Shown: one piece after another, positions 9,316 to 19,491 of the stretch
Numbering within the stretch: the stretch's first letter is position 1
How the letters are laid out: each line of letters starts with the position of its first letter
Assembly (NCBI RefSeq): GCF_004793635.1
Contig: NZ_SRXV01000001.1
Location: 558,501-622,500 of the forward strand
DNA from: Marinicauda pacifica
Lineage (GTDB): Bacteria; Pseudomonadota; Alphaproteobacteria; Caulobacterales; Maricaulaceae
Direction: 5' to 3'
DNA: 64,000 nucleotides
The notes under the pieces: model-generated
Seen by the model: the letters and a program-made list of their open reading frames with translations, nothing else
What the model was told of the DNA's origin: nothing
The model's database searches: none
Translations under genes and position numbers: made by a program

Positions 9316-9915
9316 TCAGGCTTTCTTGAGATTCTCGTTCGCGAAATCCCAGTTGACCAGCTTGTCTAGGAAGGCGCCGATATAGTCGGGGCGCTTGTTC
9401 TGATAATCGAGATAATAGGCGTGTTCCCAGACGTCCATTGTCAGGATCGGATGGGCGCCTTCTTCAGTGAGCGGCAGCTCGGCATTCGGCGTCTTGCGCA
9501 CTTCCAGCTTGCCGTTCTTGACGACGAGCCATGCCCAGCCCGAGCCGAACTGGCCGGCACCGGCGGCTTTGAACTCGTCGGCGAACTTGTCGTAGGAGCC
9601 GAAATCGCGATCGATCGCATCGGCAACCTCGCCCGTCGGCTTGCCACCGCCATTCGGGCTCATCGAATTCCAGTAGAAGGTGTGGTTCCAGATCTGGGCC
9701 GCGTTGTTGAACACGCCCATGTTCTTGGTGGCCCACGATTTCCGGATCACATCGACCAAATCCTGGCCTTCCAGCTCGGTACCCTTGATCGCATCATTGG
9801 CCTTGTCGACATAGGCCTTGTGGTGTTTGCCGTGGTGGAATTCCAGCGTGTCGGAGGAGATGTGGGGCGCCAGGGCGTCCTTGGAATAGGGAAGGTCAGG
9901 CAGCGAAAAAGCCAT
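9316..9915 (-). CDS. sodB: Iron superoxide dismutase
   Basis: Converts superoxide to hydrogen peroxide and oxygen in the cytoplasm. The 199-residue protein has the metal ligands of the Fe/Mn family: His in [13 protein letters not shown], His in [12 protein letters not shown], and Asp/His in [18 protein letters not shown]. The glutamine in [11 protein letters not shown] is typical of the iron type. The start at 9915 ([15 protein letters not shown]) follows GGAGACATT on the minus strand; the frame runs further upstream but without family similarity. A terminator follows at 9255-9285, so it is probably monocistronic. It lies head-to-head with the phytoene-synthase-like gene. Confidence 0.96.
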   Translation of the reverse strand: MAFSLPDLPYSKDALAPHISSDTLEFHHGKHHKAYVDKANDAIKGTELEGQDLVDVIRKSWATKNMGVFNNAAQIWNHTFYWNSMSPNGGGKPTGEVADAIDRDFGSYDKFADEFKAAGAGQFGSGWAWLVVKNGKLEVRKTPNAELPLTEEGAHPILTMDVWEHAYYLDYQNKRPDYIGAFLDKLVNWDFANENLKKA

Positions 9916-10043
9916 CTTGAATGTCTCCTTTATCGACAGATGTAATTGACCAACGCAGAACACCCCGTTCGGGTTGGCCTTTTTCAATTCAAATTTCATA
10001 TGGGGCGTCATACAGCCCTGTCCACCGTGGAGACCCACAATTC

Positions 10044-10889
10044 GTGACCGACTTCGACGCGCTTCTTGCCACGGACGACCCCGACCGGCGCCTGGCGGCG
10101 CTGTTTGCGCCAGCTGAGCCGCGCGGGCGCCTGTACGCACTCTATGCCTTCTACCATGAAATCGCGCGCATCCCCGATGCGGTCAGCGAGCCCATGATCG
10201 GGGAGATGCGTCTGCAGTGGTCACGCGACGCGGTCGAGGATCTGTTTGCCGATCCGCCCAAGGTGCGCCGGCACGATATCTACGAAGCCCTGAGCGAGCT
10301 GCGCCTGGCACCGGGCGGCCCGGACCGGGAAACGCTGATCACGCTGATCGAAGCACGCAATGCCGATCTGGGTGCGGGTCCGTTCCCGACCCGCACCGAC
10401 CGGCTGGACTATGTCGACCGGACCGCCGTCGCGCTGATGCAGGCTGCGGTCCGGCTGCTGGACCCCGAGCTCGACCTCTCCGGCGAAGCCGGAACCGCCG
10501 TTCAAGCGGCAGGACGGCTATGGGGCCTGACCGGACTCATTCGGGCACTGCCCGCGCTCGCGTCGGCCGGACGTCCGCCCTTCGCTGCGGACGAGCTTGC
10601 CGCGCAGGGCCTCACGGAGATCGACCTGACACGCGGCCGCAAGCCGGAAACGGTCAAGGCGGCCATGTCCGGCCTGTTCACCGAAGCGCGCACGCAGGCA
10701 ATGACCTTGTCGCAGACACGCCAGGCGCTGCCAGCCGCGGTCTTCCCGGCGGTCGGCTATGCCGGCCTTGCGCGCGGCTATTTGCGGACGGCAGAGAGAG
10801 CTGGCGATCCCTACCGCGAACCGGTCGACCGCCCGCTCTTCCAGCGCCAGTGGCGCCTCATGTGGGGATCGCTCACCGGGCGGGTTTAG
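10044..10889 (+). CDS. Phytoene/squalene synthase-fold protein, NDUFAF6-like
   Basis: A 281-residue protein with the helical signature of the squalene/phytoene synthase family ([22 protein letters not shown] and [12 protein letters not shown] near the start). The two aspartate-rich motifs that bind prenyl diphosphate in true synthases are not visible: the first region reads [12 protein letters not shown] and the second [19 protein letters not shown]. The same loss is seen in NDUFAF6, a mitochondrial complex I assembly factor of this fold, so this is probably a non-catalytic relative rather than a carotenoid or hopanoid enzyme. I set the start at GTG 10044, preceded by GTGGAG. An upstream ATG would place the gene inside the sodB promoter region. 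It abuts the end of trmFO with no gap. Confidence 0.75.
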   Translation: MTDFDALLATDDPDRRLAALFAPAEPRGRLYALYAFYHEIARIPDAVSEPMIGEMRLQWSRDAVEDLFADPPKVRRHDIYEALSELRLAPGGPDRETLITLIEARNADLGAGPFPTRTDRLDYVDRTAVALMQAAVRLLDPELDLSGEAGTAVQAAGRLWGLTGLIRALPALASAGRPPFAADELAAQGLTEIDLTRGRKPETVKAAMSGLFTEARTQAMTLSQTRQALPAAVFPAVGYAGLARGYLRTAERAGDPYREPVDRPLFQRQWRLMWGSLTGRV

Positions 10890-12293
10890 CTACTCCGCGG
10901 CCTCCGCCCGGCGGTCCAGCCAGGCGTCGATGTCGGCGAGGGCGCGGGCCGACTGGGCCATCTTCTTGGCGTTGCTTTTGGCCTTGCCGCGAATCCGCTT
11001 GCCCTCGGCGTCGGTCTTCGGCGCCTCGATATCGGGGAAGAGGCCGAAATTGACATTCATCGGCTGGAAAGCGCCTTTCTTGCCAGGCACATGGCCGGTC
11101 GTGATGTGGGTGAGCAAAGCACCCAGCGCCGTCGTTGGCGGGGGCGGGGTGACCGGCAGTCCGAGCTTTTCCGCGGCCGCAAAACGGCCCGCGAGCAATC
11201 CCATGGACGCGCTTTCCACATAGCCTTCGACGCCGGTGATCTGGCCGGCAAACCGCAAGGAAGGCCGGGCCTTGAGGCGCATCATACCGTCCAGAACCCG
11301 CGGGGAATGCAGGAAGGTGTTGCGGTGAATGCCGCCGAGACGGGCAAACCGGGCCTCTTCCAGACCCGGGATCATCTTGAAAATGTCGGTCTGGACGCCG
11401 TATTTCATCTTGGTCTGGAAGCCGACCATGTTGAATAGCGAGCCCAGCGCATTGTCCTGGCGCAGCTGCACCACCGCATAGGGCTTCACGTCCGGATCAT
11501 GCGCATTCGTCAGGCCGCGCGGCTTCATGGGGCCATGGCGCAGCGTTTCGCGCCCGCGCTCGGCCATCACCTCGATCGGCAGGCAGGCATCGAAATAGGG
11601 CGTGTCCTTTTCCCACTCCTTGAACTCGGTCTTTTCCGCGGCCAGCAACGCGTCGATGAAGGCCTCGTACTGGTCCTTGTCCATCGGACAATTGATGTAG
11701 GCCGCCTTGTCTTCCTCGGTGTCACCCTTGTCGTAGCGCGACTGTTTCCACGCCACGTCCATGTTGATGGAGTCCGCATAGAGGATGGGCGCAATCGCGT
11801 CGAAAAAGGCCAGTTCGCCTTCACCTGTGAGGGCGTGGACGGCCTCGCCGAGCGCGGGAGAGGTGAGGGGGCCGGTCGCGACGATCACGCTGTCCCAGCT
11901 CTCCGGCGGGAGCCCGGCAATCTCCTCGCGCACGATCTCGATATTGGGGTGGGCCTCGATGGCCGCGGTGACGGCCTGGGCGAAGGCTTCCCGGTCCACG
12001 GCGAGCGCACCGCCGGCGGGCACCTGGTGGCGATCGCCCATCGCCATGATGAGCGAGTTGGCGCGGCGCATCTCTTCGTGCAGCAGGCCGACCGCATTCG
12101 TGGAGGCGTCGTCGGAGCGGAAAGAGTTGGAGCAGACGAGCTCGGCCAGGCTATCGGTCTGGTGGGCCTCGGTCTTGCGTACCGGGCGCATTTCGTGAAG
12201 CACGACACGCGCGCCCGCCTCGGCGGCCTGCCAGGCTGCTTCGCAACCGGCCATGCCGCCGCCGACGATATGAATGGGGGTGGTGTGGGTCAT
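10890..12293 (-). CDS. trmFO: tRNA m5U54 methyltransferase TrmFO (folate/FAD-dependent)
   Basis: Makes ribothymidine at position 54 of the tRNA T-loop, using methylenetetrahydrofolate and FADH2. The 467-residue protein starts with a dinucleotide-binding motif, [21 protein letters not shown], and contains [10 protein letters not shown] with the family's catalytic-region cysteine. The middle and C-terminal domains are GidA-like. The start at 12293 is the first ATG giving the family N-terminus; the frame stays open upstream without meaning. Its stop is immediately adjacent to that of the phytoene-synthase-like gene (convergent). Confidence 0.96.
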   Translation of the reverse strand: MTHTTPIHIVGGGMAGCEAAWQAAEAGARVVLHEMRPVRKTEAHQTDSLAELVCSNSFRSDDASTNAVGLLHEEMRRANSLIMAMGDRHQVPAGGALAVDREAFAQAVTAAIEAHPNIEIVREEIAGLPPESWDSVIVATGPLTSPALGEAVHALTGEGELAFFDAIAPILYADSINMDVAWKQSRYDKGDTEEDKAAYINCPMDKDQYEAFIDALLAAEKTEFKEWEKDTPYFDACLPIEVMAERGRETLRHGPMKPRGLTNAHDPDVKPYAVVQLRQDNALGSLFNMVGFQTKMKYGVQTDIFKMIPGLEEARFARLGGIHRNTFLHSPRVLDGMMRLKARPSLRFAGQITGVEGYVESASMGLLAGRFAAAEKLGLPVTPPPPTTALGALLTHITTGHVPGKKGAFQPMNVNFGLFPDIEAPKTDAEGKRIRGKAKSNAKKMAQSARALADIDAWLDRRAEAAE

Positions 12294-12410
12294 GGCGCGG
12301 ATATAGGCGATTTGAAGCGGCGGTGAAATGGGGGAGGTGAGGTGACCCGCGCCGGACCGGATGCCGCACCCGGCTTGGCCGGACGGTCCAATCGGGCTAA
12401 GTCCGCTCCC

Positions 12411-13316
12411 ATGAGATGGATCGAACCGGGCGCCCTGCGCGCCGCCCTCCAATTTCCGATCGCCAACGCCCGCATGGTGCTGGCCGGGGCTGGCCTCTAC
12501 GGCGTTGTTTTTGCGGTGCAAAGCGTGTTGACGCTCTACCTGGCGGCAGGCTCGTCGGCCGCAGGGCTCGGGGCGTTGATCGCGACGCTGGCCGCGTTCG
12601 GGGTCTTCTGTGTCGTGCTGGCCGGATGGGGGCGGGTGGCGCTGGGGATGCAGGCCTCCACCCCGCTGGGCTTCCAGGCCGGAGGCGACGAGTTGCGCCT
12701 GATCTGGGTGGCGTTTCTTGTTGTAATTCTGAGCTTTACGGTTCTAGGCACGGCCCTCGTCGTGCTCGCCTTCATGCTCGCGGCGCTGGCGATGATCGGG
12801 GCGGAGCGGGTCGGAATGAGTGAGCCGCCAGAAGGGTTTATCAATATTTTCTCGCTTTTCGGACCAGGCGAATGGGCCGTCGCGCTGGTTCTGATGGGCG
12901 GATTTGCGATCTTCTCGATCTGGCTGTTTTCGAGGCTTTCGCTGGGTGTGCCGGCGACGCTGGACGGCCGGCGGGTGCGCATTCTGTCGGTCTGGCCGTT
13001 ATCTACCGGCCGCTTTGTCGCCATTACACTCAGCGCAGCGGCCGTTATTTTCCCCGGTCTCGTCATGATCCTCATGATCAATTCCGCGCTCGGGACGCTA
13101 TTCGGCATAGCTCCGGCCAGCCCGCAGAGTCTGGTGAACGCGAACGGCGATGTGACCGGTTCGCCGCTCGGCCTCGCCGCGATTAGCTTCGTCTATGGAG
13201 GTCTGAAAATGGTGCTGCTCGGCGCCCCGCTGACCGGCCTCGTGTGTGCTTTGTACCGGATTTATGCCCGGGAGAACGCCCACCGTCTCGAAACTGACAA
13301 GACGCGTCAGCTGTGA
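12411..13316 (+). CDS. Polytopic membrane protein, unknown function
   Basis: A 301-residue protein with about six hydrophobic segments (near residues 20-45, 48-75, 95-125, 150-175, 195-220, 245-270). I do not recognise a family. I chose ATG 12411 ([17 protein letters not shown]) over an upstream ATG whose extra residues are proline/arginine-rich and non-membrane. The next gene has a similar layout and composition, so the two may be distant paralogues. It is the first of four plus-strand membrane genes ending with ExoD. Confidence 0.75.
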   Translation: MRWIEPGALRAALQFPIANARMVLAGAGLYGVVFAVQSVLTLYLAAGSSAAGLGALIATLAAFGVFCVVLAGWGRVALGMQASTPLGFQAGGDELRLIWVAFLVVILSFTVLGTALVVLAFMLAALAMIGAERVGMSEPPEGFINIFSLFGPGEWAVALVLMGGFAIFSIWLFSRLSLGVPATLDGRRVRILSVWPLSTGRFVAITLSAAAVIFPGLVMILMINSALGTLFGIAPASPQSLVNANGDVTGSPLGLAAISFVYGGLKMVLLGAPLTGLVCALYRIYARENAHRLETDKTRQL

Positions 13317-13387
13317 GAGGCTAGTCTTCGCGTGAGAGGGGTGGCGAACCGGCCATCCCGGAACGGTCAGGCCAGGGGGAATTGGCG

Positions 13388-14416
13388 ATGAGCGAGCAAC
13401 GCTACGACTTTGCGACTGCGACATTTTTCTTTTTCAAGACGATCGGCCGGCGGCCGGGCGGCTTCCTTGCGATCCTGATCACACAGCTGATCGCCTACGC
13501 GGTGCTGGTCTCGATCCTTTTTGCAGCGCTCGCCCCGGCGCTGGCCACCATCATGAGGCTCGCGCAGAGCAAGTCCGAGCCTGAGTTCGGCGAAGTCCTT
13601 GCGATCATAGGATCATTCGGCCTGACCGGTCTGCTGGGCACGGTGCTCTACATCATCGTGCTGGTTTCCGTGCAGGCGGCCTGGCTGCGCCTGATGACCC
13701 GCGACGAGGTCAAGCCGGTCATCCCGCTCCGGTTCGGGCTCGACGAGCTGCGCCTGCTCGGCGTGAATATCGTGCTTCTCGCGATCGCGATCGTGATCAG
13801 CCTCTTCGGTTCGGTCTTCTTCGTTCTTGCCGGGGCTGGCGGCGCCGGACTGATCGCGGCGGGCGAGGGCTCGGTGTGGTCGGGACTGGGCGCAGGCCTG
13901 CTCGGCTTCCTGTTCTCGGTAGCGATCGGCGTGGCGCTCATCTGGCTGGCGATCAAGTTCGCGGCCGGTCCCGCCATGACCATCAACGAGCGGGCCTTTC
14001 GCGTGTTCGAGAGCTTTTCGGCAACGCGCGGCATCGTGGGCTGGATGTTCCTGTCCTACCTGCTGCTCCTTGCCGTCTACCTCGTGCTGGGCGTGATCGT
14101 CGGGATCATCCAGCAGATCGTCCTGTTTGCCGGGTTTGCCGGGTCGTTCCAGACGATCGAGCAGATGAGCACGACCGGGGTGAAGACTGCCGAGCAGGTG
14201 TTCGACATGGCCGGCCAGCTGTTCAGCCAGCCTGGGATCGCGGCATCCCTGATCCTCTTCCTGCTGCTTCAATTCGTGATGCAGGTCTTCATGGAGGGTC
14301 TGTGGCACGGCGTCGGGGCCTATGCGGCTGTGCGCCACTCGGGCGGTGACACGGCGCGGACCGAGGACATCGGAGCGCCGGCGGGCTCTGTCGGGGACGC
14401 GCCGCACGAAGGATGA
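13388..14416 (+). CDS. Polytopic membrane protein, unknown function
   Basis: A 342-residue integral membrane protein with about six predicted helices and glycine/alanine-rich segments. It starts MSEQRYDFATATFFFFKTIG, a soluble lead followed by a first helix at about 28-52. The start ATG 13388 follows CAGGGGGA at 13373-13380. No catalytic motif is visible. It overlaps the CPBP protease gene downstream by four bases (ATGA), so the two proteins are probably made in coupled fashion and may work together. The architecture resembles the preceding gene. Confidence 0.78.
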   Translation: MSEQRYDFATATFFFFKTIGRRPGGFLAILITQLIAYAVLVSILFAALAPALATIMRLAQSKSEPEFGEVLAIIGSFGLTGLLGTVLYIIVLVSVQAAWLRLMTRDEVKPVIPLRFGLDELRLLGVNIVLLAIAIVISLFGSVFFVLAGAGGAGLIAAGEGSVWSGLGAGLLGFLFSVAIGVALIWLAIKFAAGPAMTINERAFRVFESFSATRGIVGWMFLSYLLLLAVYLVLGVIVGIIQQIVLFAGFAGSFQTIEQMSTTGVKTAEQVFDMAGQLFSQPGIAASLILFLLLQFVMQVFMEGLWHGVGAYAAVRHSGGDTARTEDIGAPAGSVGDAPHEG

Positions 14417-15435
14417 GCGAGCACCTTCCCGCCTTCGAGACCGCAGACAGTCCGGCACACACCGCTCTCTATGCGCCATGGCCGCCGAATGCCCGGCGCA
14501 GCTGGGGCGCGGGCGCCATCGCGTTGGTCGTCGGCTTCTATCTTGTCGCCACGATCGCCATGGTCGTAGGCCAGATCGCCTGGACGGTCTCGGCCCATGG
14601 CGCGAGCGTGTTCTCTGACCCGCAAGCGATGACGGCCGCGCTGTCGGAGCTGCCGCCGCCCGTCATCTTCTTTCCGCTCATGCTGGTCCTCTTCCTGACC
14701 TGGGGCGGGCTGTCGCTCGCGTGGGTGTCGGGATTTGAACGACGCGGCCTCTCCACGATCGGCTTTCGCGCGGAGCGGGCGGGGAGGCTCTTCGTCAACG
14801 GGGCCGGACTTGCCATCGCCGCGATCATCGCCCTGTCGGCGACCGGCCTGCTGATCGGGCTGATTGCCCCGGTGGACGTGACGGACGCGGCACAGACGGC
14901 GGACTGGGGGCGGCTCGCCGACCCGACGGTCTGGCTGGTCATTGGCGGGCTGGCGGCCTTCTTCTTCATCCAGGGCGGGGTGGAGGAGATCGTGTTTCGC
15001 GGATGGCTGATGAGCACGCTGAGCGCGCGCTGGGGCCGGATCGCCGGGGTTGGCGTGACCGCGCTCGTCTTCGCGCTCTTCCACCTTCAGGTCTTCATGA
15101 GCGGGTTCTACATGGGGCTCGCGGCGCTGGCCGGCATCTCGATGACGGGACTTTTCCTGGGCCTTCTCGCCCTGAGGCAGGGGTCGCTTTGGGGCGTGAT
15201 CGGACTGCATGGCGCCTTCAACGCGGTCTCCGTGATCGGTCCGGTCAGCTACATGATCGCGAGCCAGCCCGAGGCGACCATAGGCGAGGCGGTCAGCCGC
15301 GTGTTCGAGCAGGCGACCGGCATGGCGGCCAGCTCCGGCTTCCAGCCGCAAATTCTCGCCCAGGCGCTTGTATTCGGAACCTTCTCCATTTTCATGCTTT
15401 GGCGTTTGACGAGGACGCGCAGGCAAGCGCGGTAG
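14413..15435 (+). CDS. CPBP-family intramembrane glutamic protease
   Basis: A 340-residue membrane protein of the CPBP (CAAX protease and bacteriocin-processing; Rce1-like) family. The conserved motifs are present: EEIVFRGWL (E191, E192, R196), a following helix with ALFHLQVF (His about 226), and LHGAFN (His about 264 and Asn). These residues form the glutamate/histidine active site in known members. About eight membrane helices are predicted. The substrate is unknown, as for most bacterial members. The start overlaps the preceding membrane gene by four bases, making that protein a plausible partner or substrate. Confidence 0.9.
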   Translation: MSEHLPAFETADSPAHTALYAPWPPNARRSWGAGAIALVVGFYLVATIAMVVGQIAWTVSAHGASVFSDPQAMTAALSELPPPVIFFPLMLVLFLTWGGLSLAWVSGFERRGLSTIGFRAERAGRLFVNGAGLAIAAIIALSATGLLIGLIAPVDVTDAAQTADWGRLADPTVWLVIGGLAAFFFIQGGVEEIVFRGWLMSTLSARWGRIAGVGVTALVFALFHLQVFMSGFYMGLAALAGISMTGLFLGLLALRQGSLWGVIGLHGAFNAVSVIGPVSYMIASQPEATIGEAVSRVFEQATGMAASSGFQPQILAQALVFGTFSIFMLWRLTRTRRQAR

Positions 15436-15460
15436 GCGCAGACCTGCGGAGAGCCGGACG

Positions 15461-16102
15461 ATGGCGAGCGACAAGACCCGGGCCGAAAAACAGGACGACA
15501 AGGACGACGTGGACTCCGACCCGTCCAGCCTTCAGGACGTCCTGGAGGATCTCACGAAAGAGGGCGACAGCGAGACGATCAGCGTGGACGATATTCTCGA
15601 GGCGCTGGCTCACCGCTCCTTCGGGCCGCTCCTGCTGATCCCGGCGCTTCTCTCGGTCCTGCCGGTGGTCGGAGCCTTGCCCGGCGTCAGCTATGCGATG
15701 GCGGGCCTGGCCTTCTTCATCTCGTTTCACTTCGTCGTGTCAAAGCCGAAGCTCTGGCTGCCTTCGCCGATCCGCAACATGAAGATGGACCGCGACGGGT
15801 TTGAAAAGGGACTCGAAAAATCGCGGCCGGTCATCAAATGGATCGACCGCATGGTGGTCCCGCGCTTCGCGCTGGCCCTGCGCGATCCGATGCCGCGCCT
15901 CATCTCCATCCTGTGCCTGCTCGTCAGCATTCTCATGCTGATCTATGCCAGCGTCCCCGGCGGCATCGTGATCCCGGCGGTGGCCCTGATCCTCTTGAGC
16001 CTGGGACTGACCACCCATGACGGGATCGTCATCGTCCTCGGCATCCTGGCATCGCTTGCCACGATCGGGGGATCGGTCTGGGTCCTGACGATGGTGTTCT
16101 AG
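15461..16102 (+). CDS. ExoD-family exopolysaccharide-related membrane protein
   Basis: A 213-residue protein of the ExoD family, named for a Rhizobium gene that affects exopolysaccharide and invasion; the biochemical function is unknown. A charged N-terminal region (about 35 residues, rich in D, E and K) precedes the conserved HRSFGPLLLIPALLSVLP segment, then three or four further helices; TTHDGIVIVLG near the end is also family-typical. ATG 15461 lies 25 bases after the CPBP gene and follows a GGAGAG. It is probably the last gene of the membrane cluster. Confidence 0.85.
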   Translation: MASDKTRAEKQDDKDDVDSDPSSLQDVLEDLTKEGDSETISVDDILEALAHRSFGPLLLIPALLSVLPVVGALPGVSYAMAGLAFFISFHFVVSKPKLWLPSPIRNMKMDRDGFEKGLEKSRPVIKWIDRMVVPRFALALRDPMPRLISILCLLVSILMLIYASVPGGIVIPAVALILLSLGLTTHDGIVIVLGILASLATIGGSVWVLTMVF

Positions 16103-16390
16103 ACCGGACTGCCGGCGAACACGGCGCCAGACAGGAAGAGGCGCCGGCCACCTCGGGGTAGCCCGCGCCTTGTGGAGACATGGATGTCTTTGCGGTTTCT
16201 AGCCTGCCTCTACAGTGCACTGCCTGTGCAAGCGATTTCACATCAAACTTGAGGTTTCGGAAAAGCCGTATCGGCACGCAGCGCTTCCGGGGCAGACTTC
16301 TATTATTAACACTTTTCCACAGATTTGTCCCGGGAAATCGATTCGCGGGCTGCGCTCAGGCAGGGATCGGCGCGAGGCTAACCGCCGATC
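16103..16390. other. Convergent intergenic gap
   Basis: A 288-base gap between the ends of the ExoD gene and uvrA. I see no convincing reading frame, terminator with a T-run, or RNA gene. A short AT-richer patch near 16305-16330 contains TTTTCCACAG, one mismatch from a DnaA box, but a single copy is not meaningful. Confidence 0.5.
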
Positions 16391-19276
16391 CTACCCCGCC
16401 TTGAGCTTCTTCTGGCGGTTGCGGTCGCGTTCGAGGAGGGGTTTCAGGTAGCGGCCGGTCCAGCTTTCCTCGACGCCTGCGACATGTTCGGGCGTGCCGG
16501 CCGCCACGATATAGCCGCCGCCATCCCCGCCTTCAGGCCCGAGATCGATCAGCCAGTCGGCGGTCTTGATGACATCGAGATTGTGCTCGATCACCACGAC
16601 GGAATTTCCCTGTTCGACCAGCTCGTGCAGAACTTCGAGCAGCTTCTTCACATCCTCGAAATGCAGGCCGGTCGTGGGCTCGTCCAGGATGTAGAGCGTG
16701 CGCCCGGTGGCGCGCTTGGACAGCTCCTTGGACAGCTTGACGCGCTGGGCCTCGCCGCCGGAGAGCTGGGTGGCCGGCTGGCCGACCTTCAGATATCCGA
16801 GGCCGACGCGCTGGAGCGTGACCATCTTGTCGCGCACGGATGGCACGGCCTTGAAGAAATCCGCGGCCTCGTCGACCGTCATGTCGAGCACGCCGGCGAT
16901 GGATTTGCCCTTAAACTCGATCTCCAGCGTTTCGCGGTTGAAGCGCTTGCCGTGACAGACATCGCACTCGACATAGACGTCGGGCAGGAAGTGCATCTCG
17001 ATCTTCACCACGCCATCGCCCTGGCAGGCTTCGCAGCGTCCGCCCTTCACGTTGAAGGAGAAGCGGCCCGGCTTGTAGCCGCGCGTCTTGGCCTCGGGCA
17101 GGGAGGCGAACCATTCGCGGATCGGGGTGAAGGCGCCGGTATAGGTGGCCGGGTTGGACCGCGGCGTGCGCCCGATCGGGCTCTGGTCGATATCGATGAT
17201 CTTGTCGAGATGGTCGAGCCCTTCGACCGTATCGTGGGTGGCGGGCACGGCGCTGGCCTTGTTCAGACGGCGGGCCGCGGCCTTGTAGAGGGTCTCGATG
17301 GTCAGGGTCGACTTGCCGCCGCCCGAAACGCCGGTGACGCAGCAGAAGATGCCCAGCGGGTACTGCGCGTCGATGGTCTTCAGATTGTTGCCGGATGCGC
17401 CCTTCACGGTGAGCAGGCGCTTCTTGTCGATCTTGCGGCGCCGTTCGGGCACCTCGATCATCCGCGCGCCGGAGAGGTATTGGCCCGTCAGGCTTTTCGG
17501 GTTGGCGCGGATTTCCTCCGGCGTGCCCTGGGCGACAATCTCGCCGCCATGAACGCCGGCGGCGGGCCCCAGGTCGACGACATAGTCGGCCGTATCGATC
17601 GCTTCCTCGTCGTGCTCCACGACGATCACGGTATTGCCGAGATCGCGCAGTCCGCGAAGAGACTCCAGAAGCCGGCTATTGTCGCGCTGGTGCAGGCCGA
17701 TGGAGGGTTCGTCGAGCACGTAGAGCACGCCGGTCAGCCCCGAACCGATCTGGCTGGCCAGGCGGATGCGCTGGCTTTCCCCGCCCGACAGCGTGCCGGA
17801 GGCCCGGCTGAGGGTGAGGTAGTCCAGACCCACATCGACCAGGAAACGCAGGCGCTCGCGGATTTCCTTCAGGATGCGGCGCGCAATCTCCTGTTCCTTG
17901 TCGCTGAGCTTGCCCTCGACGTTTTCAAACCAGGTGTTGGCGTTGCGGATGGACAGCTCGGTCGCCTCGGAGATGTCGCAGCCGCCGACCTTCACCGCGA
18001 GCGCTTCGGGTTTCAGGCGCTTGCCGCCGCAGGTCTCGCACGGCTGGGACGACTGGAAGCGGGCCAGATCCTCGCGCACCCAGGCGCTGTCGGTTTCGCG
18101 CCAGCGGCGCTGCAGGTTCGGGATGACGCCCTCAAACGCCTTGGTGGTCTTGAACTGGCGCAGCCCGTCTTCGTAGGTGAAGGTGACTTTGTCCTTCGTG
18201 CCGAACAGCACAATCTTGCGGAAAGCCTCCGGCAGATCGCGCCACGGGGTGAACATCGAGGCGTCGAAATGATCGGCGAGCGCGTCCAGCGTCTGCTGGT
18301 AGAGCTTGGACGTGGCCCGGTTCCAGGGCGCGATGGCGCCGTCGTAGAGCGATTTCTCGCGGTCGGGGACGACCATCTCCTCGTCGAATTTCAGGTTCTG
18401 ACCGAGACCGTCGCAGGCCGGGCAGGCCCCGAACGGGTTGTTGAAGGAGAAGAGGCGCGGTTCGATCTCTTCGATCGTGAAGCCGGACACCGGGCAGGCG
18501 AACTTCTCGGAAAAGATCATCCGCTCGCCGGTCTCGTAGCCGCTGGAGGCCGCGGCAAACTCCGCTGCGGCGAGGCCGTCGGCCAGACGCAGCGCGGTTT
18601 CCAGGGAATCCGCGAGGCGCTGTTCGAGCCCTTCCTTGATGACGATACGGTCCACCACGACGTCGATATCGTGCTTGTATTTCTTGTCGAGCTCGGGCGC
18701 GTCTTCCAGCGCATAGAACTCGCCATTGACCTTGACCCGCTGGAAGCCCTGCTTGAGCAGCTCGGCAAACTCCTTGCGGTATTCGCCCTTGCGCCCGCGT
18801 ACGATGGGCGCGAGCAGATAGAGCTTTGCGCCGTCCTCGAGGGCCATCAGCCGGTCGACCATCTGGGACACGGTCTGGGCCGAGATCGGTTCGCCGGTGG
18901 CCGGCGAGTAGGGCGTCCCGACGCGCGCCCAGAGCAGGCGCATATAGTCGTAGATCTCGGTCACCGTGCCGACGGTGGAGCGCGGATTCTTCGAGGTCGT
19001 CTTCTGCTCGATGGAGATGGCCGGGGAGAGACCCTCGATGGAGTCCATGTCCGGCTTGCTCATCAGCTCCAGGAACTGGCGCGCATAGGCCGACAGGCTC
19101 TCGACATAGCGTCTCTGCCCCTCGGCATAGATCGTATCGAAGGCGAGCGAGGACTTGCCCGAACCGGACAGGCCGGTAAACACGATCAGCCTGTCGCGGG
19201 GCAGATCGACGGACACGTCCTTGAGATTATGCTCGCGGGCGCCGCGAACGGAGATGTGCTTATGGGGATCGGACAT
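16391..19276 (-). CDS. uvrA: Excinuclease ABC subunit A
   Basis: DNA damage recognition ATPase of nucleotide excision repair. The 961-residue protein has two ABC modules: Walker A boxes GLSGSGKSS (about residue 33) and GVSGGGKST (about 650), signatures [11 protein letters not shown] and [11 protein letters not shown], and two sets of paired CxxC zinc motifs (CPVSG/CPACDG and [14 protein letters not shown]). Length and order match UvrA throughout. The start [19 protein letters not shown] is canonical. It is divergent from ssb, and the 215-base interval holds a LexA-type box, so SOS induction is likely. Confidence 0.98.
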   Translation of the reverse strand: MSDPHKHISVRGAREHNLKDVSVDLPRDRLIVFTGLSGSGKSSLAFDTIYAEGQRRYVESLSAYARQFLELMSKPDMDSIEGLSPAISIEQKTTSKNPRSTVGTVTEIYDYMRLLWARVGTPYSPATGEPISAQTVSQMVDRLMALEDGAKLYLLAPIVRGRKGEYRKEFAELLKQGFQRVKVNGEFYALEDAPELDKKYKHDIDVVVDRIVIKEGLEQRLADSLETALRLADGLAAAEFAAASSGYETGERMIFSEKFACPVSGFTIEEIEPRLFSFNNPFGACPACDGLGQNLKFDEEMVVPDREKSLYDGAIAPWNRATSKLYQQTLDALADHFDASMFTPWRDLPEAFRKIVLFGTKDKVTFTYEDGLRQFKTTKAFEGVIPNLQRRWRETDSAWVREDLARFQSSQPCETCGGKRLKPEALAVKVGGCDISEATELSIRNANTWFENVEGKLSDKEQEIARRILKEIRERLRFLVDVGLDYLTLSRASGTLSGGESQRIRLASQIGSGLTGVLYVLDEPSIGLHQRDNSRLLESLRGLRDLGNTVIVVEHDEEAIDTADYVVDLGPAAGVHGGEIVAQGTPEEIRANPKSLTGQYLSGARMIEVPERRRKIDKKRLLTVKGASGNNLKTIDAQYPLGIFCCVTGVSGGGKSTLTIETLYKAAARRLNKASAVPATHDTVEGLDHLDKIIDIDQSPIGRTPRSNPATYTGAFTPIREWFASLPEAKTRGYKPGRFSFNVKGGRCEACQGDGVVKIEMHFLPDVYVECDVCHGKRFNRETLEIEFKGKSIAGVLDMTVDEAADFFKAVPSVRDKMVTLQRVGLGYLKVGQPATQLSGGEAQRVKLSKELSKRATGRTLYILDEPTTGLHFEDVKKLLEVLHELVEQGNSVVVIEHNLDVIKTADWLIDLGPEGGDGGGYIVAAGTPEHVAGVEESWTGRYLKPLLERDRNRQKKLKAG

Positions 19277-19428
19277 CGGGCCTACAGGTCTCTCTTCGCG
19301 CGAAGTGACTTACTTAGGAAAGCGACACCTCTCTATCCACCTTGCGTGTGTTTTGGTTCCGGCCGCCTCAGCGGAGGCGATGGACTCAGGGCCAAGAGTA
19401 AGGTGAACTCGGCAGGAATCGCCGCGCC

Positions 19429-19457
19429 TTGACGCGCGGAACATTATGTGAACAAAT
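19429..19457 (+). promoter_or_regulatory. Candidate ssb promoter overlapped by SOS box
   Basis: TTGACG at 19429-19434 and ACAAAT at 19452-19457 are separated by 17 bases and would form a sigma-70-type promoter for ssb. The SOS box lies between and over the second element, so repressor binding should block polymerase. The -10 match is weak and this is inference. Confidence 0.4.
19439..19453. promoter_or_regulatory. LexA (SOS) box of the alphaproteobacterial type
   Basis: The 15 bases read GAACATTATGTGAAC, that is GAAC-N7-GAAC, which on the minus strand is GTTC-N7-GTTC, the direct-repeat operator known for LexA in alphaproteobacteria. It lies 38 bases before the ssb start and about 162 before the uvrA start, in their shared control region. 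uvrA and ssb are classic SOS genes, which supports the call. Confidence 0.85.
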
Positions 19458-19491
19458 TTCAACAAGAACGCAAGCTCGACGGGATGGTAGA

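Noticed and set aside
9916-10140. N-terminal extension of sodB by 75 residues
   Set aside because: The extension is Arg/Gly-rich with no family similarity, and the conventional start has a ribosome binding site.
16308-16322. DnaA-box-like sequence in the uvrA-exoD gap
   Set aside because: A single imperfect copy without an AT-rich unwinding region or dnaA/dnaN nearby does not indicate an origin.
16484-19432. A 982-codon open frame on the plus strand opposite uvrA
   Set aside because: It is an exact mirror of the well-supported uvrA gene, arises from high GC content, and reads as Gly/Ala/Leu/Asp-rich sequence without any domain.
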